Below the pieces are notes generated by a model. That model saw only the letters and a program-made list of their open reading frames with translations, was not told the DNA's origin and did no database searches. 11,326 bases of DNA from Bacteroidota bacterium (GTDB lineage Bacteria > Bacteroidota > Bacteroidia > AKYH767-A > OLB10). The translations under genes and the position numbers were made by a program. The stretch covers positions 1 through 11,326 of the forward strand of contig JADJOZ010000032.1 of assembly GCA_016713525.1 (NCBI GenBank), read 5' to 3'. Every line of letters begins with the position of its first letter. Position 1 is the stretch's first letter. Shown one piece after another: positions 1-7,796 of the stretch.

Positions 1-867
1 ACACAAATTGATGAGGAACAAATCCCCAGATCATGATATCCCTGTTGGAGTGGATTTCCATGTCAGCCATTTTTCATTGCGGAGTTTCAAAGAAAAACAG
101 TCTTGGAAAAAGCATGGATTGCTGATGAAACATACAGGGAACATTATTTTATGATATAGTAAGAATCATAAACCAGAAAAACAAAGCTTATTTCTGCCGG
201 AAATGTAAAAGAATCTTACATCTCATGACAAAGGCAGAACCTTTAAAATTATTTCTGAAACGCTCAAAAAAACTGTAGGATATATTGCTTTCCAGTAAGG
301 TATTGATGCAAAACATTACTTGTGCCACAGCACCGGGAAAGAATTTTTATAGCTGGTTTTAGTAAGGAACATTTCCCAGAGTCTGTTAATTTCAAATTTC
401 CTGAACCACCAGAACAGGAATTACGAATAGCAGAGATTCTTCAGCCTGGGACAGATACTAAATATACTCTAACTGATAATCTATGGACATATCTTAAAAT
501 ATGCTCAAAAGAATAAAGAAAGGAAATGGTTTTGGATTTGGACTTGTTGATTTAAAGGTGAAAGCAGAACACTTAGTGCCCGGGTATTATAAGGATGGTT
601 CTGAAATACTCATTCCACAGGAAAGGAAAAAATCCACGCCGACCAACACCGGAAGAATGTCGGGCACTAATGGGTTATCCTGATAAATTTATTATCAAGG
701 AATATTGGTGTTCAGACATACTCAATTGTATCGTCAGTTTGCGTGAAGTCTTTGGCAGTACCGGTGAAGAAACTGCTATTGCAAAAAGTATGATGGAGTT
801 TATCAGAAGAAATGAAATTAAAAGCAAGATAGGTAAAAAGGAAAACCAGTTTTGGTTGGATAGATGA
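1..867 (+). CDS. dcm: C5-cytosine DNA methyltransferase (Dcm family), N-terminus outside window, frameshifted
   Basis: Predicted to transfer a methyl group from S-adenosylmethionine to C5 of cytosine within a specific DNA site. Stitched across frames, the family motifs appear in order: GGFPCQPFS (motif IV, catalytic Cys codon 61-63), a GTLF-DIVRII-like stretch near 134-165, a degraded ENVK motif near 200-215 followed by SHDKGRTFKII, PQHRERIFIAGF at 322-357 (motif VIII), a target-recognition stretch with GNGFGFGLVDL and YYKDGSEILIPQ, PRRPTPEECRALMGYP (motif IX-like, about 637-685), and TQLYRQFGNS-like motif X near 720-755. The SAM-binding FxGxG motif I should lie upstream of base 1. At least five frame changes are needed. 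The stop at 865-867 follows a plausible C-terminus. It may be an orphan methylase or half of a restriction-modification pair; no nuclease gene is visible downstream. Family call is firm; target site is unknown. Confidence 0.93.
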
Positions 868-1177
868 AAAAAAACAGAAACATTTGATGGCTAATTTAAA
901 GATTCATTAAACCATCATCCACTTAAGGACGTATGTAACTTTACACGGTTATTTGCTTGTATCACCTCCAACAATTAAAGCTATTTAAGATGCCTCAAGT
1001 TGAACTTGTAAGATATTGATATTTAATTCAATACAAACCTCATAGTTTATAATTACACGCACACGACTGGTTTATTGATGAGGGTATTTTCAGCTAGGAA
1101 TTTGCTGATGAGCGGGAAGAGATTAAATTATTTTTCTTTCAACAAATTTTCTTATAAATTTATCAAAATTTAATTTT
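868..1177. other. Intergenic stretch without a supported gene
   Basis: About 310 AT-rich bases separate the methyltransferase from the leucine-rich-repeat gene. Apart from one imperfect hairpin near its left end I see no conserved protein. A 31-codon frame from the ATG at 1078 has no recognisable content. No clear Bacteroidota promoter (TTG plus TAnnTTTG) was found, although the downstream gene's promoter is expected here. Confidence 0.6.
886..916 (+). terminator. Possible weak terminator hairpin after the methyltransferase
   Basis: GATGG (886-890) pairs with CCATC (912-916), and TTTAA (895-899) pairs with TTAAA (907-911). The left arm carries a 4-base bulge and the loop is 7 bases. It starts 18 bases after the methyltransferase stop, which suits a terminator. 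The stem is AT-rich and has no T-run after it, so the call is weak. Confidence 0.3.
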
Positions 1178-3917
1178 ATGATGAAGAAGATAATCATTTT
1201 GCTTGTATTACAGAGCGTATTATTATGTACAAACGGGCTTGCTCAATTTGTAAATATCCCTGATGCGAATTTCCGATCATGGTTAAATAACAATGGTTAT
1301 GCTTCATGAATAAGTGGAACCTGATGGATACTACATGCTCCTTGATTGTTAATGCCACAAAAGTAAAATGTCAACAAAGCAACATAACGGATATTACCGG
1401 AACAAGTGACGTTAACCCGGATACATTAATTTGCGGCAATGTAGAAATTAACTTTTTACCGCCAATTCATGCTTCATTGCTTTTACTAAATGCGAATAGC
1501 TGCACGACCTTGCATCGATTGCTAATTTCCCACATCTCTGTTGTCTATCGATATAAATCCAAGTACTAACATTGTTGATCTGACATCACTCCTTTTTCAT
1601 AAAAACACCTTCGTACCGAACCCGGACTTCACGTCTCAGTGTTAATGGTTGTAAGCTTCAAGCTCTACCAACATTGCCATCCATTAACTTATTTATCTTG
1701 TTCACTTAATCATCTCTACACTCTTCCGCCTTGCCATCAGGTTTAACATATCTTGACTGCGAATCCGATTCATTAACAAGTCTACCAACATTACTTCAAC
1801 ACTTACTCATTTGGTGTGCATTCAATAATCTACTAACAAATTTACCAATCACTCCACCCAATTTAAGTTCTTTTTATACTGTTATCAAAACCAACTTACA
1901 CTTCTTCCGTAACTCCCGTCCACAGCAACATACCTGAACATTGGTTTGGAATTCCATTGTGTAACCTTCCTAATGTGCCGTCAACTCTTTATGATTGCCG
2001 TTACAATAATTGTAACCTGCCTGTTTTACCGAATACCTTATCTATATTAAATTGCAGCAATAATCAATTAACAGTCTGACGCCTTATTCTTCATACCTGA
2101 AGAACTTTATTGTGGAAAATAACCTGTCTTAACTTCTTTAGCCTTCCCAGGCACACCCAACCACTTTATATTATCATGCGTGAACCAACTTGCGACAATT
2201 CCTACTTTGAATTCGGGATTACTTTCTTTTGATTGTTCGAAAATCCACTTACCGCTTACCCGGCATTACCTCAAGGATTATCAACTTTACTGTGACTCCG
2301 TAATGTTGTCCAATCTACCCCAACACCATCTTCCGTTGATAATATTTCATGCAAACTCCTGCATAGCGCTGTCAATTCATTGCCGGATCTGCCTGACACG
2401 GCTAAACTGCTTAATAATGTACTACACCATTAACAATGCCTTCCATATATTGAAAAAATATCTAATCCCAGTGGACAGGCACTAATCTTTCCTGTCTTCT
2501 AACATTGTTCAGATCCCAGAGTCCCACACCCTCTGTGACATCTCTCAGCTTGAGTCAACCATCCGGAAATTGTCCCACTTATTGAAATTACCGGAAATGT
2601 ATTTAAGATGATAATGCTAATGTGTGAATGACGTGGTGACAGATGAGCTTAAGATTATACCGGTAAAGTACTTGATCTTCGGCTGTATATTTGTTCAGAA
2701 TTTTTGCCAATAATTCCAGGTGTTTTCTTCCGGACGGGTTAGGAAATTATACTGTCAGGGATTGTACATCGTGTTTCCCCTTTAATGTAATTTGCCATTA
2801 TCCTTCAAATATTCAACCACTGCAACTGCTAATTCATTTGATTGTCTTGCTGATTTTAGATTGCGTAAACCCGGCTTTGATCTTGAAGCCAAAAAGTATT
2901 GCACCATGGACTAGGCACGGCCCGGGGTGCTCTTCGAACACTGTCCTCACGCAGGGTTTATCTGCGAAGCATAGCACCAACTGCGTTACTACTGCTCGGG
3001 AGGTATTTTACAGGCTATATTAAGCGGACCCGTCGGTTATCTATCACCCCGCGCAGGCGGGTGCGGTAGCCCTACTTTTTATTTTCCCAGGAGATACAAT
3101 TACACTGGAACGTTTTGCTTTTACCCTTTCCAATCCGAACAGATTTAATGTTAACATATTAGTAGCACAGCTATATTGTGGTGATACAGTTGCGTCCAGT
3201 TAAAATAGCTCCCGCAGTCGATAATCCAACTAATAATACACTTTCAAATGATTTCCATGATGAATTCCTTTGATCCAAACTCGAAATTCATGACTCCTCA
3301 GGTGCAGTAGATACGCTCAGAAATGGTTCAACTTTACAGTTTATTTTCAAAATGTGTAATGGTCCGGCAGAAGATATTCCATATCTTGATTTTTGAGTGT
3401 AACCCGGATGCCTCATCATTAGTTTTTCTATCGTCGAGTCACCGAGGGTAATTACGCAATTACTTACTGGAAATGTGCTTCGTTTTAATTATCTGATATA
3501 AATCTTCGGACCGTTAACGATGAACCGGGGGTCATGGATGTGTACAATTTAAATTGAAACGAAAACGCAGGATTGCCGGTGGGTGCCATCGTCACCAACC
3601 AAGGCACATATTTACTGATTATAACCCCTGCAATATCACAAAACTGTTTCTGCAACGCTAACTCTTCCTGTTGGATTGAATGAAATCGAAACGGATAATC
3701 CAATACTTATATTTCCAAATCCATCTGAAGGTAATTTTAACATATTATTTAGTAAGATCATACAGAGAAATTAGAATCTTGTTTTATGTTTGAGAAATTA
3801 TTTTGAATCTAATATTTTTAATACATCAGAAACTATAATTCTTAAAAATATTTCTGGAGGGTATATATTTTATCTGGGTTTTGATGGAGAAAATATAGTT
3901 GCAAAAAGTAATTTTAG
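1178..3917 (+). CDS. Secreted Cys-type leucine-rich-repeat protein with T9SS sorting domain (frameshifted)
   Basis: A very large exported protein of roughly 900 residues. ATG 1178 (or 1181) opens a Sec signal peptide (MMKKIIILLVLQ, then LCTNGLAQ), followed by FVNIPDANFRSWLNNNGYA, a common N-terminus of Bacteroidota LRR proteins. From about 1420 to 2440 there are about 15 repeats of 20-21 residues of the form LxxLxCxxNxLTxLPxLPxx, for example LTYLDCESDSLTSLP. Next comes a calcium-binding-like GNVFKDDNANCVND segment (about 2590-2630), typical of SdrD-B/carboxypeptidase-regulatory-like domains. A DUF7619-like domain follows, with FDPNSKFMTPQ at 3269-3303, DEPGVMD near 3520 and GLPVGAIVTNQGTY near 3570-3610. 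A type A T9SS domain closes it: LIFPNPSEGNFNILF at about 3706-3750, then a LKNISGGIYFI-like strand. LRR proteins of this type are usually binding or adhesion proteins; the ligand is unknown. Many frameshifts; the exact stop (about 3917) is uncertain. Confidence 0.9.
3700..3917 (+). other. T9SS type A C-terminal sorting domain of the LRR protein
   Basis: This segment encodes the PNPSEGNF motif, a KIREIRI strand, SETIILKNISGG-YF and ENIVAKKVIL-like final strand once two or three indels are corrected. In T9SS cargo, this domain directs export through the outer-membrane translocon and is then cleaved or replaced by a lipopolysaccharide anchor. The first strand is in a different frame from the second, so one indel lies near 3750-3800. 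Confidence 0.85.
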
Positions 3918-3935
3918 GACAAAAATGAATGTCCT
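3916..3935 (+). terminator. Possible hairpin at the end of the LRR gene
   Basis: AGGACA (3916-3921) and TGTCCT (3930-3935) form a perfect 6-bp stem with an 8-base loop, right at the expected end of the reading frame. GTCC at 3931-3934 could instead pair with GGAC at 3950-3953, an alternative fold. There is no following T-run, so function as an intrinsic terminator is doubtful. Confidence 0.3.
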
Positions 3936-4287
3936 TGGTTATACGGTCACGGACATCTGGTTTAATGCTCAGAGCATGTTTCTCATAAATTGCTTATAAA
4001 AGGTTAAACTTAAAGAAGCAAAACCGATTTTATTTATGAACATTTCTTTCAAAATACCGCAAAACCTACAATATTTGTCGATTGTATTTTCAATGTTGCC
4101 TTGGATTTATGCGAGTTATGATGACTATGTTTATTAGGAGTGTGGATTAAAAATTGGACTCTTTAGGACTTTAGTTTGTTTATTATTTAGTTTACTATGG
4201 CATTTACTTTATCAACGGGTTTATCAATGAACTATTAATATCTTGTTTATCACAAAATGGTTAAACGACAAAAAAGTTACTTAAAAC
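3936..4287. other. Stretch between LRR gene and lipoprotein-like gene
   Basis: About 350 AT-rich bases. The only coding-like signal is the hydrophobic frame at 4036-4230, listed separately. No promoter motif or repeat stood out. Confidence 0.5.
4036..4230 (+). CDS. Possible small membrane protein, interrupted by one stop codon
   Basis: One frame gives MNISFKIPQNLQYLSIVFSM, then LPWIYASYDDYVY, a TAG at 4135-4137, and then ECGLKIGLFRTLVCLLFSL and LWHLLYQRVYQ to a TGA at 4228-4230. The two halves carry hydrophobic stretches separated by an acidic YDDY segment, as in a two-pass small membrane protein of about 64 residues. Given the error rate here the internal TAG may be a sequencing error or a local frameshift. 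I do not recognise the family. It could equally be chance translation of AT-rich DNA, which often looks hydrophobic. Confidence 0.28.
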
Positions 4288-4905
4288 ATGAAAAATGATT
4301 TTGCATAGTTGTTTTTCTAGACCAGTCTTTCTGGTTGTGAGCCTCCCAGTGACTTGTACTGAATCACAGCCTCTTGACACAGAGAATTTGACAAAATTCC
4401 CCAAACGGTTACAGGGTCAATATTTTAATCTAGATGACAATTCAATTCTGATAATTGACGAAGCATTAATACAAAGGTTATATAATTTAGAAGGAAAAGT
4501 GCATATTAATCAACTTGATAGCTCCTTGCAAATAAATGGTGATACAATTATTAACTTAGAAACGAATGACAAGACCATATATTTTCGCGAAGGGGACAGC
4601 CTGATCACACATATTCATTATACTGATACCTTGTTTAAAATTGACAACAAGAATGTTGTCAGAAAATGGAAGGGATACTATTTCTTAAGTACTTGTTATG
4701 ACAAATAAGTTGGGGAAGTCAAAAGTTCAGTTTTCAAAGGGACACTTGTTTTTGAGCAATATCTCAAGCTGAGCAAGAAATGGAGAATCTCAAAGAAATG
4801 GCAGAATGCCTACTGATGATACAATCCCTCCATTTAAAATAGCAGCTACGAAAAATCGTTTAAAGGCTTTATCAAGAACAATGGATTGCTGATGTCCAAA
4901 TTTTG
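4288..4905 (+). CDS. Unassigned secreted protein or lipoprotein (frameshifted)
   Basis: ATG 4288 (MKK-like, needing two extra A bases) or ATG 4295 opens a hydrophobic N-terminus, HSCFSRPVFLVVSLPVTC, with a Cys that could be a disturbed lipobox. The clean part, 4295-4708, includes LTKFPKRLQGQYFNLDDNS, ILIIDEALIQRLYNLEGKVH, INGDTIINLETNDKTIYF and GDSLITHIHYTDTLFKI, a beta-rich series with alternating hydrophobic residues. After a frameshift near 4700, coding-like sequence continues (QEMENLKEMAE, DDTIPPFKIAATK, KSFKGFIKNNG) to about 4905, giving roughly 200 residues. The 'KFPKxLQGxY' opening resembles small Bacteroidota lipoproteins of unknown role; I cannot name a family. It stands alone on the + strand, 50 bases before the next gene. 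Confidence 0.7.
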
Positions 4906-4956
4906 TAAAACAGAATTAAACAGTCATAATCAGGAAAATAATTATTTAACCATATC

Positions 4957-6488
4957 ATGAAAACTATACTTATTAATATTTTATTGATTTTTCTTTTCCA
5001 AAGTTTGTCAGCGCAAGTGACATTTCAGAAAGTGTATGAGAATGGATTATATTATTTGTGAATGGGGAGGGCTTTGTTCAGGAAACTACAGATGGCAGCT
5101 ACTCTATTATTGGTGGCACAAATGGGGTCCTGATATGTATTTAGTCAGGGTTGATATTACGGCGATTTAATTTGGTCGAAGAGTTGTAAGGAGGAAGATG
5201 GTTATGACTTCGGGAACTCTGTCAGACAAACTTCTGAGATGGAGGTTTTGTAGGTGTAGGAAGGACTACGAGGTTTGGTTCGGGCAATAATGATGTTTAT
5301 GCGGTTAAAACGGATGTAAATGGTGATAACTCTGGTCAAAAACTTATGGTGGAATCCGGGTGATGATGAGAAGATTTATTCTGTTTATCAGGAACAGATG
5401 GAGGATATATTATTGCAGGAAAGACAGATAGTTTTGGTACGTATGATGTTTTTAATCAGAACAGATATCTATCTGGTAATTCGTTGTGGACCAAAACTTA
5501 GCGGAGGATCATTAGGAGATAGAAGGCTTACTTTAGTTCAACCAAACATCAGATGGAGGCTACGTTATAGTTGGGGAAACTTCGATTTCCGGTCCCGGGG
5601 CTAACGATGTTTTACTTAATCAAAGTTGATTCAATCGGTAATAGTAACTGGTCAAGAACTTATGGCGACGCATTTATTGAGCCGGGCTATTCGGTGCAAC
5701 AAACTTTGGATGGAGGATACATTATTGTTGGAAGACTCAGAACGGATCTTCTGTTTGCCAGCGAAAACCGAGAAGCTAATGGAAACGCGTTGTGGTCCAG
5801 ATCTGCTGTAGATGATGATAATGGTTCCCACATTCGTTACAACAAACTTCGGATGGGGATATATTATTGGAGGATTTCATCATCAGTTTTTGGCGCACCT
5901 CATTCGAGCATATTTAATCAAGACAAATAACACAGGGAGATACCTATGGACCAAAACATTTGGCGGCACCGGGTATGTTATTTTCGGCAGTTGAAGAAAC
6001 AACCGACGGGGGTTTGTTTTGACAGGATCTATGGGGAGTTTCGGGAGCTTTTATAATGTTTATTTAGTCAAAACGGATATCAATGGGAATAGTGGATGTA
6101 ATGAAATTAGCACACAAACTAATGTAACTATTCACCGGAATGAGTGTCCGCAGTCCGGCAACAGCAACTTAACTTCTCCTAGTTCGATTTGATACTTCCA
6201 TATATACAGTTATCAGCATTAGCGGTGGGGCGGACAATTGCTACCACAGTAGGTATAATGGTGTAACGACTGATACATTAGTTGCATTTCAAATCCATTT
6301 TCTACAAATTGCATATCAAAGCAAATAAAACGAATTCTGAAATTATATTTTATGATATTGGGTCCAAGAAAACTATTGCAACAGAAATTTATGGGGAAAT
6401 TTCAATAGAACAGATCAATTTGCATGAGGTTTGTATATTTACAGGTGCAGACCAAAGTGGAGTTGATTATAAATGGAAAAAATTTTAA
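4957..6488 (+). CDS. Secreted repeat protein (seven DGGY repeats, probable beta-propeller) with T9SS domain, frameshifted
   Basis: ATG 4957 starts a clear signal peptide (MKTILINILLIFLFQSLSAQ). Seven copies of a ~51-residue unit follow, with consensus GD-LWTKTYGG, then SVQQTTDGGYIIAG, then DVYLIKTD-NG. The DGG codons of the seven units lie near 5094, 5241, 5400, 5555, 5712, 5855 and 6008, 143-159 bases apart. Readable pieces include WSRTYGDAFIEPGYSVQQ, TLDGGYIIVGR and LWTKTFGGTGY. After the repeats comes NGNSGCNE and a Thr/Ser/Pro-rich linker, then a T9SS type A tail (ISNPFSTNCIS from about 6288, SEIIFYDIGSKKTI, EISIEQINLHEGLY). Seven units fit a seven-bladed propeller exported to the cell surface. 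Ligand or enzyme activity is unknown, and no catalytic residues are recognisable. At least eight frame changes are needed. The end is the TAA at 6486-6488. Confidence 0.88.
5080..6060 (+). repeat. Seven tandem protein-coding repeats (~153 bp each)
   Basis: The DNA encoding QTxDGGY recurs with similar bases, for example GATGGAGG at 5238, 5397, 5552 and 5709 and GATGGGG at 5852. The copies are diverged at the nucleotide level, so this is an old protein repeat and not a recent tandem duplication. Confidence 0.8.
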
Positions 6489-6683
6489 AAATTGAAACAT
6501 TCCACTGGGTGTGAAATGAAATAACTGACTGAACTACAGGAGCATTAATTCACGGAATTTTCAGGTTAGCACAACACTTGATTACGAAATTCTATGATAT
6601 TGAAGCAGTGTGAATTTAGGACCAGATAAACGAGATTGAGGAGGGGAGTTTATTTTCAACGAGGCATTTAATAAAATTTTAAA
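6489..6683. other. Intergenic spacer
   Basis: Some 195 bases with no coding pattern and no strong hairpin. It should hold the promoter of the barrel gene at 6684, but I could not match a TTG / TAnnTTTG pair. Confidence 0.5.
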
Positions 6684-7293
6684 ATGAAAAGAGGTACATT
6701 TTATATTATCGGCGCACATTGCTTCCATTGAGTTTATTTGCTACAATTAAAACAAGTTTCTGCTCAAGGACGGAAAAAGGTTTTAAAGTAGAAGTGGGAA
6801 GCAGATTTGGTAGAACACTTTAAAATAAAGAAAGGGATTACACCTAAATACTAGACATAAAAATTTCCGGCAGTATTTGGAAAATGATTTGGCTAATATT
6901 TGAACAGACAGGACTCCCTCCAAACGGCGGACCACCGTGCATATTCACCCATTCGGGATGAATGGTTTATACCCTATTGAAGGAGAATATCTATTTCAGG
7001 TTGGGAATGAAGGTATAAAATTAAAAAATAGGATTTACGATTTCCTCCTCGTGTTTCAACATGCTTTTATTAAATTGAAAAAGGGAAGATGATAGTATCT
7101 TGTTACCGTAAAAAAATGGAAGCATTTTTAAGGTTACCGCTAAATAGACTTCTCCACGAACAAGGAAGAAATTGTTAAAGTTTTTGAACATGATATAAAG
7201 TAGTTGGCGAACCATTACCTTCCGGAAAATGATGGTCGGCAGTTGAAGCATGCTTCGATCATTCTTAACTTAAAGGCTAATATAAGGTTTTAA
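6684..7293 (+). CDS. Small outer-membrane beta-barrel candidate (frameshifted)
   Basis: ATG 6684 begins MKRGTFYIIGAH, then a hydrophobic LSLFATIKTS-like stretch that serves as a signal peptide once indels are corrected. The mature part begins KGFKVEVGSRFGRTL, a typical first barrel strand. A middle piece, FGMNGLYPIEGEYLFQVGN then EGIKLKNRIYDF, shows alternating polar and hydrophobic residues. The end, LKHASIILNLKANIRF followed by TAA at 7291-7293, has the terminal Phe expected of an outer-membrane barrel. Length is about 200 residues. It is too broken to place in a named family. Confidence 0.65.
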
Positions 7294-7330
7294 GTAAAAT
7301 AAATTGTTTAAACATTTTATTCAATCACTA

Positions 7331-7706
7331 ATGCACGCATTTGTCGACTTCTGGAAAAACTGTCACAAAGCCAGTGGAAAGACAGTCGATACGATTTTTG
7401 GATTGGTTATTAAACTTATTATTGTTTTGATACGAAATCGGAGTTCTTGCCTTATGTTTATATCATAGACAACCTTTGAGTTAGCTGATTTTGCGAGGTT
7501 AGCCATTAGTTCGACGTATGCACGATTTGGAAAACCCGGCTGGTATTTTTAACAATACCTGTTTATGGATTCATACTATCAACTTTATCAGGAAATCCAA
7601 GAAGGAATAAAGTACGGACAGGATCCGAAGCTAGAAAGACTTTATGAGAGAGAAAAGGCTGACTACCACCTTTTTCTTTAAAAAGTATAGTTTATTAATT
7701 GTATGA
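7331..7706 (+). CDS. DUF805 family inner-membrane protein (frameshifted)
   Basis: DUF805 proteins are small integral membrane proteins of unknown role. ATG 7331 opens MHAFVDFWKNCHKASGKT; a neighbouring frame then gives SRYDFWIGY, matching the family's 'FSGRasRkeFW' N-terminus. A hydrophobic run (LVIKLIIVLI) marks a membrane helix. The signature VRRMHDL is encoded at 7509-7529 and KPGWY at 7532-7546, followed by FLIPVYGFILSTLSGNP-like sequence and a KYGQDPK tail, as in 'VRRLHDtGkSGWy..P' and 'GPNKYGPDP' of the family. A charged extension (LERLYEREKADYH) follows and may end in FFKKYSLLIV with the TGA at 7704-7706; the uncorrected frame stops at 7679-7681. It starts 37 bases after the barrel gene, possibly in the same operon. 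Confidence 0.82.
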
Positions 7707-7721
7707 ATGTTTAGATACAAT

Positions 7722-7752
7722 TTGGAGTGTAAAGGAAGAATCTGTATATTTC
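7722..7752 (+). promoter_or_regulatory. Candidate Bacteroidota-type promoter for the Ycf48-like gene
   Basis: TTG at 7722-7724, a 20-base spacer, then TATATTTC at 7745-7752. The known Bacteroidota consensus is TTG, about 19-20 bases, TAnnTTTG; this has one mismatch in the last base. The predicted start site would be about 35-45 bases before ATG 7797. Such short motifs can occur by chance in AT-rich DNA. Confidence 0.35.
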
Positions 7753-7796
7753 GTATTTAATACCTGACCAGAGGTAAGATTTCAAATAGTGTGCAA

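Noticed and set aside
1078..1173. 31-codon frame before the LRR gene
   Set aside because: No homology, ribosome site or hydrophobic pattern supports it.
1420..2440. Repeated DNA as a CRISPR array or tandem satellite
   Set aside because: The repeats are diverged, have no constant spacer and repeat structure, and translate into leucine-rich repeats.
3485..3703. 72-codon reverse-strand open frame
   Set aside because: It lies opposite the DUF7619-like and T9SS part of the LRR gene, whose forward reading is well supported.
4321..4335. ACCAG/CTGGT hairpin near the start of the lipoprotein-like gene
   Set aside because: Five base pairs inside a coding region is expected by chance.
7021..7251. 76-codon reverse-strand open frame
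   Set aside because: It is antisense to the barrel gene, has no recognisable content, and the forward strand shows a barrel strand and terminal Phe.
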